Source: Allomuricauda sp. (lineage in GTDB: Bacteria; Bacteroidota; Bacteroidia; Flavobacteriales; Flavobacteriaceae). Taken from it: 64,000 bases of DNA. The stretch's first letter is position 1. Each line of letters opens with the position of its first letter. Below, piece by piece: positions 42,194-52,520 of this stretch. Both the position numbers and the translations under genes were made by a program. The stretch lies in assembly GCA_030148335.1 (NCBI GenBank), contig JASBTQ010000001.1, positions 1 through 64,000 on the forward strand, in the 5' to 3' direction. Below the pieces are notes generated by a model. The model was not told where the DNA came from, searched no databases, and saw only the letters and a program-made list of their open reading frames with translations.

Positions 42194-44173
42194 CTAATCA
42201 ACATTATCGTGCAAAAATGAGTTGTTGGAACGCAACTGTAGATCATCGTTGCTATCCTCCCCCAATGTGGTCCTCGACACTTTCTGCTCCTTCGGAACAT
42301 CGTTCAGATCCACACCTTGGCGCTTGTATGCCGGTTGTTTCTCGATTTCGTCTATACTGTTCCTGTTGTTCTGAAACTTATAGTTGAAATTTTTCAGTTT
42401 TCTTCGGCGCTCGTCCGCCCTATCCTTCAGAAGTTCACTGATGGAACTGTTGAAAGGATCCAGGTTGTCCGCAGTCTCTTCTTTTTGGTTGGACGCCTCG
42501 ACCTTCAAGGTCTTTTTCTCGAAGACGAGTTCGTTTTCCACCAATTTGGGTTCGTGGGTCTCGGCCATGGACTTGGCTCCCGTCAATTTGGTCTCCAGTT
42601 CCATATATTCTTCCAGATTGTAGCGGGTCTCCCCTTGGTTTTTATATTCCAAAACAGGTTTTACCTCTACATATTCATTCACCCTCACATCTCCAATGCC
42701 ATCATCCAGATTGAAAGTGATCGTGTGTTCCCTTTCATCCTCTTCTTCCTCTACTTCATTGTTAAGGGGCATATCAAAACTCAAGGCAAATTGGTCTTCC
42801 TGCGACTTGGGAGCAACCACTTCGGGCTCCACCACCTCTATATTATTGATGATATTTTTGGCTTCGATGATGATAAAGTCGTCCTCCACATATTCAGGTA
42901 CCACTTCTTCATAAAAGACATTGAAGTTCCGGATATAGCTTGTGGTGGGCACCAGATCAGGTTCTTGTGTCTTGGCCTTGGGCACGATACGCTCCTCCAC
43001 TTCTTCTTTCATCTCCAGAGTGTGCTTCACCACGGTAGGTTCCGGATCAGGTTCCACAACGGGAACTTTTTCGACCTTTACTTCCTGTACCGCTGTGGCT
43101 TCGGGGGTCAAATCCTGTTGTGCGGTCTGCTCGTCCTCCAACGTATAGAACACCTTTTTGGATTCCGTGTTCACTATGTTGTCCTGCTGGTCCACATTGA
43201 AGCCAGTGGCGATCACGGTGACCGCTATGGCCTCGCCCAAGCTTTCATCCTCACCCACACCCATGATGATGTTGGCGCCATGGCCTGCCTCTATCTGGAT
43301 ATGATCATTGATCTCACCGATTTCATCGATGGTAATCTCTTGGGAACCGGAAACGATGAGCAGCAGCACATTTTTGGCCCCATGGATCTTGTTGTCATTC
43401 AGCAATGGCGAATCGAGTGCCTTCATAATGGCTTCTGTGGCCCTTGCGGAGCCTGATGCAGCAGCAGAGCCCATGATGGCCGTTCCACTGTTGGAAAGCA
43501 CGGTCTTGGCATCCCTAAGGTCAATGTTCTGTGTGTAATGGTGCGTGATGACTTCTGCGATACCCCTTGCCGCAGTGGCCAACACTTCGTCCGCCTTTGA
43601 GAAGCCGGCCTTAAACCCAAGATTGCCGTACACCTCACGGAGTTTGTTGTTATTGATCACGATGAGCGAATCCACGTTCGCCCGCAATTTTTCTATCCCC
43701 AATTGTGCCTGCTTGTTACGCATGGCCCCTTCAAACTGGAACGGGATGGTAACGATGCCCACGGTAAGGATGTCCAGTTCCTTGGCCAATTTGGCAAGAA
43801 TGGGTGCGGCCCCGGTACCGGTTCCCCCTCCCATACCTGCGGTGATGAAGGCCATTTTGGTATTATGTCCCAACATGCCCTTGATCTCTTCCATGCTTTC
43901 CAGGGCAGCCTGCTCCCCTACATCGGGGTTGGCCCCAGCGCCAAGACCTTCGGTGAGGGAGACCCCCAACTGGATCTTGTTGGGCACAGAACTGTTCTGC
44001 AGGGCTTGGGCATCGGTGTTGCAGATCACGAAATCCACTCCATTGATCCCTGCCTGGAACATATGGTTGATGGCGTTGCTACCGCCGCCGCCTACTCCTA
44101 TTACCTTTATTACGTTGCTTTTGTTCTTGGGCAAATCAAAAGCTATATTGTCAAATTCAGTGTTCTTGCTCAT
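42194..44173 (-). CDS. ftsZ: Cell division protein FtsZ with long C-terminal tail
   Basis: FtsZ is the tubulin-like GTPase that forms the division ring. The core (about residues 1-330) has GVGGGGSNAINHMFQAGI and the tubulin signature GMGGGTGTGAAPILAKL. The protein is 659 aa, far beyond the 350-400 of most bacteria. An acidic Glu/Val-rich linker of about 280 residues follows the core. The conserved C-terminal peptide appears as KQPAYKRQGVDL (about residues 612-623). An extra 35 residues follow, ending NNSFLHDNVD. This tail seems to be a Bacteroidota trait. It is the last division gene of the cluster. Confidence 0.96.
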   Translation of the reverse strand: MSKNTEFDNIAFDLPKNKSNVIKVIGVGGGGSNAINHMFQAGINGVDFVICNTDAQALQNSSVPNKIQLGVSLTEGLGAGANPDVGEQAALESMEEIKGMLGHNTKMAFITAGMGGGTGTGAAPILAKLAKELDILTVGIVTIPFQFEGAMRNKQAQLGIEKLRANVDSLIVINNNKLREVYGNLGFKAGFSKADEVLATAARGIAEVITHHYTQNIDLRDAKTVLSNSGTAIMGSAAASGSARATEAIMKALDSPLLNDNKIHGAKNVLLLIVSGSQEITIDEIGEINDHIQIEAGHGANIIMGVGEDESLGEAIAVTVIATGFNVDQQDNIVNTESKKVFYTLEDEQTAQQDLTPEATAVQEVKVEKVPVVEPDPEPTVVKHTLEMKEEVEERIVPKAKTQEPDLVPTTSYIRNFNVFYEEVVPEYVEDDFIIIEAKNIINNIEVVEPEVVAPKSQEDQFALSFDMPLNNEVEEEEDEREHTITFNLDDGIGDVRVNEYVEVKPVLEYKNQGETRYNLEEYMELETKLTGAKSMAETHEPKLVENELVFEKKTLKVEASNQKEETADNLDPFNSSISELLKDRADERRRKLKNFNYKFQNNRNSIDEIEKQPAYKRQGVDLNDVPKEQKVSRTTLGEDSNDDLQLRSNNSFLHDNVD

Positions 44174-44202
44174 GACAGTTGTGTTTCGTTAATGGGGTTA
44201 TA

Positions 44203-45534
44203 TTATTCTGCATTGTCCAAAAAGTCCTTCAACTTCTCGGACCATTTGTCAAAAATGGATTTTCTTTCCTTGTGTGAGGTCATGGTGGCTTCCGCCCCTA
44301 CATGTTCCTGCTCCACCAACACCTTTTCCTCTTTTTGCACTTCTTCCTGTTGATCTACCACTTTGCCCAAGGTTTTGGACTCCAAGGCGTTCATCAACAG
44401 TCCTACCGCTGTTGCATATAACGGACTGGCAATTTCCTCATCGGAATCGCCTGCCAAATGTTCGTTGGGATAGCCGATTCGGGTGTCCATCCCAGTGATA
44501 TACTCCACCAATTGTTTCAAGTGTTTCAATTGGCTTCCCCCACCGGTCAATACGATTCCAGCGATCAATTTTTTCTTTTGGTCTTCATGGCCATAGTTTT
44601 TGATCTCCACATAGACCTGCTCTATGATCTCCACCACTCTTGCATGGATAATCTTGGAGAGGTTTTTCAAGGTGATCTCCTTGGGCTCCCTACCCCTCAG
44701 ACCTGGAATGGAGACAATCTCGTTGTCCTTGTTCTCGCCCGGCCATGCGGAACCGAATTTGATCTTCAACAGTTCGGCCTGCTTTTCGATGATGGAACAG
44801 CCTTCTTTGATGTCTTCGGTGATCACGTTGCCCCCAAAAGGGATAACGGAGGTATGGCGAATGATCCCATCCTTGAAAATGGCAAGGTCCGTGGTTCCGC
44901 CACCTATATCGATAAGGGCAACGCCCGCTTCTTTTTCCTCTTGGCTCAGAACGGCTTCGGCAGAGGCCAAAGGCTCCAAGGTGATGTTGCCCAGGTCCAG
45001 TCCGGCACTCTTGATACACCTTCCTATGTTCTTGATGGATGACACCTGACCGACCACTACATGGAAATTGGCCTCCAAACGGCCGCCGTACATTCCCTTG
45101 GGTTCCTTTATTTCGGACTGGCCGTCCACTTTGTATTCCTGTGGCAATACATGGATGATCTCCTCTCCGGGAAGCATGACCAGTTTATAGACTTGGTTGC
45201 AAAGCCTGTCCAGATCGTCATTGTTGATGACTTCCTCGGAATTTGGCCTGGTGATGTAGTCACTGTGCTGAAGGCTGCGTATGTGCTGTCCGGCAATGCC
45301 CACGACAACCGAACCTATCTTTAGGCCAGAGTTCAGTTCTGCCTGCTCCACTGCCTGTTGAATGGAGGAGATGGTCTGTGTGATGTTGTTCACCACTCCT
45401 CTGTGCACGCCCAGACTTTTGGACTTGCCCATTCCCAGAACCTCAATTTTTCCATACTCGTTCTCCCTACCAATGATCGCTACGATCTTGGTGGTTCCAA
45501 TATCCAACCCAACTGAATAATTACCCTGTTCCAT
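44203..45534 (-). CDS. ftsA: Cell division protein FtsA
   Basis: FtsA is the actin-like protein that tethers FtsZ to the membrane. The 443-residue protein opens with GLDIGTTKIVAIIGRE, has the phosphate-2 motif VALIDIGGGTTDLAIF and the adenosine motif GIVLTGGGSQLKHL. It ends in an amphipathic helix (KSIFDKWSEKLKDFLDN), the membrane-targeting sequence. It lies 29 bp before ftsZ and 3 bp after ftsQ. Confidence 0.96.
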   Translation of the reverse strand: MEQGNYSVGLDIGTTKIVAIIGRENEYGKIEVLGMGKSKSLGVHRGVVNNITQTISSIQQAVEQAELNSGLKIGSVVVGIAGQHIRSLQHSDYITRPNSEEVINNDDLDRLCNQVYKLVMLPGEEIIHVLPQEYKVDGQSEIKEPKGMYGGRLEANFHVVVGQVSSIKNIGRCIKSAGLDLGNITLEPLASAEAVLSQEEKEAGVALIDIGGGTTDLAIFKDGIIRHTSVIPFGGNVITEDIKEGCSIIEKQAELLKIKFGSAWPGENKDNEIVSIPGLRGREPKEITLKNLSKIIHARVVEIIEQVYVEIKNYGHEDQKKKLIAGIVLTGGGSQLKHLKQLVEYITGMDTRIGYPNEHLAGDSDEEIASPLYATAVGLLMNALESKTLGKVVDQQEEVQKEEKVLVEQEHVGAEATMTSHKERKSIFDKWSEKLKDFLDNAE

Positions 45535-45537
45535 ATC

Positions 45538-46257
45538 TTATATTTTGGTGCAAACCACTTGATTGTTGAACTCCAAACTCACTATTGCATAATCTTCCAA
45601 GGAATTGTCCTTGGCCGCCTTAGCATAGAAAGCCATAAAATTCTTGAACTTTGTATTTAGATTGTCCACTCCCCCCAAATTCACCACAAAGTTTTCCATG
45701 CGGAATTTGAGTTGGTAGTTTCCTTCTTCTTCAATGTGTATCCCGATGACGTTTTTCCTGAGAAAATCATCTTCGTTGATATAGTTGAGGATCACATACG
45801 CGTCCTCAAGGGTCCTGCCCGTAATTTTACCCGTGATGATGGGCACCCTTGCCGAATGTTGCTTGGACAATGGCATGCGCTCTCCCAAATCATCCAAATA
45901 AAATTTGGAGACCCCTTCTACTCTTCCAATCGGTTTACGCTGAACAATCTTCGAGATAAGTTCCCCGTTTACAGTAAGATAGACTTGGGCGTTTTTCACC
46001 ATATCGTTGGACAGAATTACCTCCTCTATGGTATTCAAAACTAATTGTTCTTTGGCCCTATTTTTTAAGGGCCCGTAATTTTGTATTAACAATTTATTAA
46101 CCGCATCCTCAGTCAAGTACAAATTGTTGTCACCCACAAATTTAACCGAGACATCTTCCACCTTCCTTTTTTTGCTCCGTTGATCGGCAAAACCGTAAAG
46201 TGCAATTACGGCAACCGACAAAAATGCCAATTTGATGTAATTCCAATTAACCCGCAT
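45538..46257 (-). CDS. ftsQ: Cell division protein FtsQ
   Basis: A 239-residue bitopic membrane protein with one helix (about residues 8-24) and a periplasmic POTRA-like domain. The sequence FVGDNNLYLTEDAVNKLL and the later QRKPIGRVEGVSKFYLDDLGERMPLS fit FtsQ/DivIB of Bacteroidota. FtsQ links the early and late division complexes. Its start overlaps the end of murC by 11 bases. Similarity outside the group is low, so the call also leans on position between murC and ftsA. Confidence 0.88.
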   Translation of the reverse strand: MRVNWNYIKLAFLSVAVIALYGFADQRSKKRKVEDVSVKFVGDNNLYLTEDAVNKLLIQNYGPLKNRAKEQLVLNTIEEVILSNDMVKNAQVYLTVNGELISKIVQRKPIGRVEGVSKFYLDDLGERMPLSKQHSARVPIITGKITGRTLEDAYVILNYINEDDFLRKNVIGIHIEEEGNYQLKFRMENFVVNLGGVDNLNTKFKNFMAFYAKAAKDNSLEDYAIVSLEFNNQVVCTKI

Positions 46258-47596
46258 AAGCCAATTCTTTTTTTATTTTGGGCACTTCAAGCCCAATATC
46301 CCCTGCGCCAAGGGCCACTAAAACCCCTGTTTTGCAGTTACTCACTTCTTTTATCAATTCCGCTTTGGGAACCAGTTTTTTATTCGGGCTGTTTATTTTC
46401 TGCAATAGCCAGGTCGATGTGATGCCTTCCATGGGCTCCTCCCTTGCTGGATAGATTTCCAAGAGGATGATCTCATCGAACTGGGAAAGACTTCGGGCAA
46501 AATCGTCCGCAAAGTCCTTGGTCCTTGAAAACAGATGGGGCTGAAAAATCACCGTCACCTTTTCCCCAGGGTGCATCTCACGAATGGCCTGGTGCACCGC
46601 ATCAATTTCAGCGGGATGGTGCGCGTAGTCATCAATAAAAACGAAATCCTTTTCCTTGATCTGGTACGAAAACCTACGCTGCACACCCTTGAACGTGGCC
46701 AAAGCTTCGGCAAGGCGGTGGGGTGGGCAACCCGTTTGCACCGCCATCGCAAAAGCAGCCAATCCATTGAGCAAATTGTGCCTACCCGGCTTACCAAAAC
46801 GGACTTGTTTCAGCACCTCGGAAGGCGTAACGAGATCAAATATGTAGGTTCCTTGTTCAACGTCAATATTTTCAATACAAAAGTCGGAACCGTCCTCAAT
46901 GCCAAAGGTGATGCCCTCCATGGGCAATCCTTTTCGCACGAACAGTTTTCCTCCGGGTTTTATCTTTCCTGCAAAATCCCGAAAGGACTGTAGCAACTCT
47001 TCATGGGTGCCATAAATATCCAAGTGGTCGGCATCCATGCTTGTGATGCAGGCCACCGTGGGGTACAATCTCAAAAATGAACGATCGAACTCATCGGCCT
47101 CCACCACGGAATACTCAGTGCCTTCCTGCACAAAATTGCTGTTGAAATCTTCCGATACCCCTCCCAAAAATGCAGTGAAGGGCAATCCACATTCTTTTAG
47201 CAAATGTGCCAAAATACATGAAGTGGTCGTTTTGCCATGCGTGCCTGCCACGGCCAAGCAATAGGAATCTTTGGTGATGATGCCCAACACCTCCGAACGC
47301 TTCTTGATGTCGAAACCGTTCGCTTTGTAGAAATTGAGTTCACCATGGGATACGGGGACCGCAGGGGTATAGACCACCAAGGTACCCGGCTGTTTGAAAA
47401 TGTCCGGGACCGAAGCGATATCATCCTCAAAATGGACCTGGATGCCCTTTTCCTGAAGCCCATCGGTAATCGGCGTCGGGGTCTTGTCGTACCCGGCAAC
47501 CGGTTTTCCGATAAAATCGAAATAGCGGGCCAGAGCGGACATACCTATGCCTCCTATACCAATAAAATAGACGCTATGTATATCCTTCAGGTTCAC
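46247..47596 (-). CDS. murC: UDP-N-acetylmuramate--L-alanine ligase
   Basis: MurC adds L-alanine to UDP-MurNAc, the first amino acid of the peptidoglycan stem. The 449-residue protein has the N-terminal [16 protein letters not shown], the ATP-binding [15 protein letters not shown] and the [15 protein letters not shown] signature. It overlaps murG by four bases and ftsQ by eleven. Confidence 0.97.
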   Translation of the reverse strand: MNLKDIHSVYFIGIGGIGMSALARYFDFIGKPVAGYDKTPTPITDGLQEKGIQVHFEDDIASVPDIFKQPGTLVVYTPAVPVSHGELNFYKANGFDIKKRSEVLGIITKDSYCLAVAGTHGKTTTSCILAHLLKECGLPFTAFLGGVSEDFNSNFVQEGTEYSVVEADEFDRSFLRLYPTVACITSMDADHLDIYGTHEELLQSFRDFAGKIKPGGKLFVRKGLPMEGITFGIEDGSDFCIENIDVEQGTYIFDLVTPSEVLKQVRFGKPGRHNLLNGLAAFAMAVQTGCPPHRLAEALATFKGVQRRFSYQIKEKDFVFIDDYAHHPAEIDAVHQAIREMHPGEKVTVIFQPHLFSRTKDFADDFARSLSQFDEIILLEIYPAREEPMEGITSTWLLQKINSPNKKLVPKAELIKEVSNCKTGVLVALGAGDIGLEVPKIKKELAYAG

Positions 47597-48681
47597 TTCA
47601 GCAATTTTTCAATTTCATCCACTATATGTTCCGTGGCCTTGGGCATGGCCAATTTTTTGATGTTCGTTCCGAGTTGGCTTTGGAGTTCCTTCGAATCCAT
47701 CAACTCAGTAAATTTTTGTTCAAATTCGGCATCCAGTTCGCTTTCCCTCAGCATGATGGCAGCTTCCTTGGACACCAGGGCATTTGCATTTTGGGTCTGA
47801 TGGTCTTCGGCCACATTGGGCGATGGAATAAAAATCACCGGTTTTCCCACCAAGCAGAGCTCCGAAACCGAACCTGCCCCGGCCCTTGAAATGATGACGT
47901 CCGCAGCAACATAGGCCAAGTCCATCCGATTGACGAAGGCCAATACTTTCACCGCACCTGAATCATATTTCTTGTACTCATCGTAATACAGTTTGCCACA
48001 CTGCCAAAGCACTTGCAGGCCCTGTCCTTCCAAAAATTTCGACTCTTTCCCCACCAATTGGTTGATGCGTCTGGCACCCAGACTGCCTCCCAAGATCAGG
48101 AGGGTCTTCTTGCCCGCATCCAACCCAAAGAAACCAAGGGCCTCTTCTTTGTCCGATTTCTGGGCCACCAAATCTATCCGGACGGGGTTTCCTGTCTTCA
48201 CGATCTTTTCCTTTGGAAAAAACCGTTCCATACCATCATAGGCCACACATATTTTCTCGGCCTTGCCCGCCAGTAGTTTGTTCGTGATGCCCGCAAAGGA
48301 GTTCTGCTCCTGCAGCACACAGGGAATGCCCGCACTGGCCGCCATCCGCAACAATGGGCCACTGGCAAAGCCTCCCGTGCCTATGGCCACATGGGGCTTG
48401 AACTGCTTCACTATTTTTCTGGCTTCCAACAAACTACTTATCACTTTAAAGGGAAACATGAGATTTTTCAATGTCAGTTTCCGTTGTATTCCACTTATCC
48501 ACAAACCCTTGATCTCATATCCGGCCTGTGGCACTTTTTCCATCTCCATTTTATCCTTGGCCCCTACGAACAGGAACTTGGCATCTGGATGCCTTTTCTT
48601 CAGCTCGTTGGCTATGGCCACCGCGGGATAGATATGTCCTCCCGTGCCTCCTCCAGAAAGTATGAACCTATAATTGCCCAC
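47593..48681 (-). CDS. murG: UDP-GlcNAc:undecaprenyl-PP-MurNAc-pentapeptide GlcNAc transferase
   Basis: MurG makes lipid II on the inner face of the membrane. The 362-residue protein has [18 protein letters not shown] at the N-terminus, [15 protein letters not shown] in the middle and the donor-binding [23 protein letters not shown]. It overlaps ftsW by 14 bases and murC by 4. Confidence 0.97.
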   Translation of the reverse strand: MGNYRFILSGGGTGGHIYPAVAIANELKKRHPDAKFLFVGAKDKMEMEKVPQAGYEIKGLWISGIQRKLTLKNLMFPFKVISSLLEARKIVKQFKPHVAIGTGGFASGPLLRMAASAGIPCVLQEQNSFAGITNKLLAGKAEKICVAYDGMERFFPKEKIVKTGNPVRIDLVAQKSDKEEALGFFGLDAGKKTLLILGGSLGARRINQLVGKESKFLEGQGLQVLWQCGKLYYDEYKKYDSGAVKVLAFVNRMDLAYVAADVIISRAGAGSVSELCLVGKPVIFIPSPNVAEDHQTQNANALVSKEAAIMLRESELDAEFEQKFTELMDSKELQSQLGTNIKKLAMPKATEHIVDEIEKLLK

Positions 48682-49873
48682 TCAATACTTCTAAAGGGTT
48701 GGTCTCATCTATATCATAGGATTGCTCCTCCAAATTCTCTGTCTTGTTGCTCGCGCTCAATACGATGCCAATGGCCAAGCAGGTCATCCAAATGGAGGTA
48801 CCCCCCATACTGATCAGTGGCAATGGTTGGCCCGTTACCGGGAACAATTGCACCACTACGGCCATATTGATGAAGGCCTGGAACACAATGGGCAGCCCGA
48901 CCCCGATCACCAACAGTTTTGAAAATACCGTTTTGGCCGAGTGTGCCACCACCACGATCCGGAACAACAACAAGAGGTAAAAGAACAACAAGGCTCCTCC
49001 ACCCAACAATCCATATTCTTCTATAATGATCGCAAAGATGAAATCCGAGGTACTCTGCGACAACATATTTTTCATGACGCTCTTTCCGGCACCTTTGCCC
49101 ACTACACCCCCTTCGGCGATGGCTATCTGGGCCAAAGTAAGCTGGTGCAAATCGTCCTTGTCCGCCTGTTCTGGATGGAGAAAGGTCTCTATCCTTGATT
49201 TCCATGTACCTGCCCTGTCCGGCAACACCTCGGGTGCCTTGAAGAGCACGAACATGAACATACCTCCCAAAACGATTCCCGTGCCCACCATGACAAACAG
49301 GTATTTTAGCGGATATCCACCCAAAAAGCACAGCACCAACACCATAAAACAGATGATGGCCGCCGTTGAAAAGTTTTCGGGCAAAATGAGCAACACCACC
49401 AAGGCCGCTGGGAGCCAAAGTGGCAATATACTTTCCTTGAAAGTAATCTTGACGTCCTTGATCTTGGTCAAATACCGGGCTATCCATATCATCAATACCA
49501 CAGAGGCCAAAGTGGATGTCTGGAAATTGACCCCCACAAAAGGGATTTTGATCCAACGATTTGCCGTTACACCGCCAATTTCCGTTTCCACGGTCAAGGT
49601 GTAACCCAACAAGATCAACACAATGGGCAGGGCAATGATGGAAAGCCCCTTAAAGTAATGGGTAGGGATCTTATGGATGGCATAAATGATCCCAAAGCCC
49701 AAGAACAGGAGCACGGCATGCTTCACCAGGTGCCCAAATGTGGTCCCATCATCGTTCACAAACACCAAATTGGTACTTGCGCTATAAACGGGCAAAAATG
49801 AGAAAAGGGCCAAAAGGGCCACTACGCCCCAGATGGCTTTATCACCTTTCAGATTTTTGATTATGGCCAACAC
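48668..49873 (-). CDS. ftsW: Peptidoglycan glycosyltransferase FtsW
   Basis: FtsW is the SEDS-family glycan polymerase of the divisome. The 401-residue protein has about ten membrane helices and the SEDS features [36 protein letters not shown] and [17 protein letters not shown]. It partners with FtsI, encoded upstream in the same cluster. Confidence 0.95.
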   Translation of the reverse strand: MLAIIKNLKGDKAIWGVVALLALFSFLPVYSASTNLVFVNDDGTTFGHLVKHAVLLFLGFGIIYAIHKIPTHYFKGLSIIALPIVLILLGYTLTVETEIGGVTANRWIKIPFVGVNFQTSTLASVVLMIWIARYLTKIKDVKITFKESILPLWLPAALVVLLILPENFSTAAIICFMVLVLCFLGGYPLKYLFVMVGTGIVLGGMFMFVLFKAPEVLPDRAGTWKSRIETFLHPEQADKDDLHQLTLAQIAIAEGGVVGKGAGKSVMKNMLSQSTSDFIFAIIIEEYGLLGGGALLFFYLLLLFRIVVVAHSAKTVFSKLLVIGVGLPIVFQAFINMAVVVQLFPVTGQPLPLISMGGTSIWMTCLAIGIVLSASNKTENLEEQSYDIDETNPLEVLSGQL

Positions 49874-49876
49874 GTT

Positions 49877-51211
49877 CTACAAATTTTTGATTGCTGCTTT
49901 AAATTGATCTCCCCTATCTTCATAGTTCTTGAAAAGGTCAAAACTGGCACAGGCCGGTGACAATAGGACAGCATCTCCCCGTTCCGCGATCTTATAGGCC
50001 ACTTTGACCGCTTCCTCCATGGAATAGGTCTCCACCATCAGGTCTATCACATTGCCAAAAGACTCCTTCAATTTGGTATTGTCCATGCCCAAACAGATAA
50101 TGGCCTTTACCTTCTCCCTTACCAGCGGCATCAACTCCGCATAGTCGTTTCCTTTGTCCACTCCGCCCGCAATCCAAACAATGGGCTTTTTTATACCGTC
50201 CAGTGCATAGAAGGTGGCATTGACATTGGTCGCCTTGGAATCGTTGATGTACTCCACATGGTTGATCTTCAACACCTTTTCCAGCCTATGGGGCACTCCC
50301 TGAAAGGACTGGATGCTCTGGCGAATGGTCTCTTTTCTGACCTTCACCAAGAGGGCGGCCATGCTTGCGGCCATAGTGTTCTTTACGTTGTGCTGCCCTT
50401 CCAAGGCCAAAATATCTGTACTCATTTCCAAGGTTTTATGTTCTAATTTTATTTGTATCGTTTTATCCTCCAACCAGGCTCCTTCCTCCAGTTTTTTCTT
50501 GACCGAAAAAGGGACCAATTTGGATTGAACAGGGTTTTTCTTTAACCAACTTTCCATGACCTCATCATCGGCGTCATAGATCAGGTAATCGTTTTCATCT
50601 TGATTCATGACGATGCGGAACTTGGAGGCGATATAGTTTTCAAATTTGTACTCATATCGGTCCAAATGGTCCGGGGTGATGTTGGTGATCACGGCAATGT
50701 GCGGTTTGAAATCCACAATGCCATCCAACTGAAAACTGCTGATCTCCAACACGTACTGATCCATATCTTTCTCAGCCACCATTTTGGCAAAGCTGTCACC
50801 GATGTTTCCTGCCATACCCACGTTCAGTCCACCTTCTTTTAAAAGATGATAGGTCATCATCGTGGTCGTGGTCTTCCCATTGCTTCCAGTGATTCCGATG
50901 AGGGTCGCATCGGTATATTTTGATGCAAACTCTATTTCCGAAATGACCGGAATGCCTTTGGCAACAAGTGCTTTCACCAATGGTGCCTTATCGGGAATGC
51001 CCGGGCTTTTCATCACCACATCGGCATTCAAAATCTTGGCCTCCGTGTGATCGCCAGATTCCCATTCAATCTCAAAATGTTCAAGAACTTCTTTATATTT
51101 CTCTTTGATCTCGCCTTTGTCCGAAACAAAGACCTCAAATCCTTTTTGCTGCCCCAAAATGGCGGTTCCCACACCACTTTCTCCTCCTCCAAGTATCACT
51201 AAGCGGCCCAT
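49877..51211 (-). CDS. murD: UDP-N-acetylmuramoylalanine--D-glutamate ligase
   Basis: MurD adds D-glutamate to UDP-MurNAc-L-Ala. The 444-residue protein has the ATP-binding LIGITGSNGKTTTTMMTYHLL, the HRLEKVLKINHVEYINDSKATN motif and LLSPACASFDLFKNYEDRG near the end. It directly abuts mraY and lies 3 bp before ftsW. Confidence 0.97.
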   Translation of the reverse strand: MGRLVILGGGESGVGTAILGQQKGFEVFVSDKGEIKEKYKEVLEHFEIEWESGDHTEAKILNADVVMKSPGIPDKAPLVKALVAKGIPVISEIEFASKYTDATLIGITGSNGKTTTTMMTYHLLKEGGLNVGMAGNIGDSFAKMVAEKDMDQYVLEISSFQLDGIVDFKPHIAVITNITPDHLDRYEYKFENYIASKFRIVMNQDENDYLIYDADDEVMESWLKKNPVQSKLVPFSVKKKLEEGAWLEDKTIQIKLEHKTLEMSTDILALEGQHNVKNTMAASMAALLVKVRKETIRQSIQSFQGVPHRLEKVLKINHVEYINDSKATNVNATFYALDGIKKPIVWIAGGVDKGNDYAELMPLVREKVKAIICLGMDNTKLKESFGNVIDLMVETYSMEEAVKVAYKIAERGDAVLLSPACASFDLFKNYEDRGDQFKAAIKNL

Positions 51212-52432
51212 CTATCTAATTTTTAGCGTGACAATGCTGATGATGGCCAATAAGATCCCTATGATCCAGAACCGCGTCACTATCTTGCTCTCGTGATATA
51301 ATTTCTTTTGGTAATGATGGTGCAACGGCGCCATCAGGAATATCCGCTTCCCTTCACCATATTTCTTTTTGGTATGCTTGAAATACCCCACCTGCAACAT
51401 CACCGACAGGGACTCGGCAAAGAAGATCCCGCACAATACGGGAATCAGCAATTCCTTCCGCACCATAATGGCTATCACCGCAATGACCCCACCAATGGTA
51501 AGGCTTCCCGTATCGCCCATAAATACTTGGGCAGGATAGGTATTGTACCATAGAAATCCGACCAGGGCCCCTACAAAAGCGGCAATGAAAACCACCAATT
51601 CCCCCACTCGGGGCAGGTAGAAAATGTCCAGATAATTTGAAAACTGGATGTTGCCCGAAACCCAGGCAAAGATTCCCAAAGTGAGTACGATGATGGCGGA
51701 CGAACCTGCAGCAAGACCATCAATTCCATCGGTCAGATTGGCTCCATTGGAAACGGCAGTGACAATCAAAATGACCACTGGGACAAAGATGAGCCACGCA
51801 TAGTCTTCAACACCTTCGCCCATCCATGAAATGAAATCGGCATAATCCAACTCATTGTTCTTGAAAAAGGGCACATTGGTCCGGACCGCCTTGGTCTCTT
51901 CGCCAAAAACCTTTTCCACTTTGAAATCCTCCGTGATGGTCGTGGTATCTTTCTCCTTGATGGTCACCATGGGATGGAAATAGAGCGTAACACCCACGAT
52001 CAGGCCCAAACCTACTTGGCCCATAACCTTGAATCTTCCCTTAAGTCCTTTTTTGTCCTTTTTGAAAATCTTGATATAATCGTCCACAAACCCGATGGCC
52101 CCCATCCAAATCGTGGTGACGATCAACAGAATCACATAGATATTCTTGATGTCGGCAAACAAGACCACGGGCAATAGGGTGGACATGATGATGATCAACC
52201 CTCCCATGGTGGGTGTTCCCGCTTTTTGTTGTTGGCCTTCCAGTCCTAGATCACGGATACTTTCCCCGATCTGTTTTTTTTGCAGGAAAAGGATGATCCG
52301 CTTTCCATATACCATTGCTATCAGAAGAGACAACATCACGGCCATGGCCGCCCTGAAGGTCAAGAACCGAAAAAGGCCCGCACCCGGCAGTTGGTATTGT
52401 TTCTCCAAAAATTCGAACAAGTAGTATAGCAT
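51212..52432 (-). CDS. mraY: Phospho-N-acetylmuramoyl-pentapeptide-transferase
   Basis: MraY transfers phospho-MurNAc-pentapeptide to undecaprenyl phosphate, giving lipid I. The 406-residue protein has about ten membrane helices and the family motifs [26 protein letters not shown] and [12 protein letters not shown], with the magnesium-binding Asp residues, and MAPLHHHY near the end. It is preceded by an 88-bp spacer of heptamer repeats, the only large gap in the cluster. Confidence 0.97.
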   Translation of the reverse strand: MLYYLFEFLEKQYQLPGAGLFRFLTFRAAMAVMLSLLIAMVYGKRIILFLQKKQIGESIRDLGLEGQQQKAGTPTMGGLIIIMSTLLPVVLFADIKNIYVILLIVTTIWMGAIGFVDDYIKIFKKDKKGLKGRFKVMGQVGLGLIVGVTLYFHPMVTIKEKDTTTITEDFKVEKVFGEETKAVRTNVPFFKNNELDYADFISWMGEGVEDYAWLIFVPVVILIVTAVSNGANLTDGIDGLAAGSSAIIVLTLGIFAWVSGNIQFSNYLDIFYLPRVGELVVFIAAFVGALVGFLWYNTYPAQVFMGDTGSLTIGGVIAVIAIMVRKELLIPVLCGIFFAESLSVMLQVGYFKHTKKKYGEGKRIFLMAPLHHHYQKKLYHESKIVTRFWIIGILLAIISIVTLKIR

Positions 52433-52437
52433 ATTTT

Positions 52438-52514
52438 AGACGATAGATATTAGAATCTAGACGTTAGACTTTTTCTTTGTACTTCCCATTTCGCACTTCA
52501 CACTTCGTATTTCG
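52438..52514. repeat. Degenerate heptamer repeats between murE and mraY
   Basis: Two blocks with a 7-bp period. Read on the minus strand, 52438-52469 is GTCTAAC, GTCTAGA, TTCTAAT, ATCTATC, GTCT. On the plus strand, 52480-52514 is TACTTCC, CATTTCG, CACTTCA, CACTTCG, TATTTCG. Together they fill the gap inside the dcw operon. No promoter or terminator is evident. Confidence 0.8.
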
Positions 52515-52520
52515 AAAATC

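Noticed and set aside
42317..43456. A 379-codon frame on the plus strand opposite ftsZ.
   Set aside because: Shadow of the biased Glu/Val-rich ftsZ linker; no start signal and no recognisable domain.
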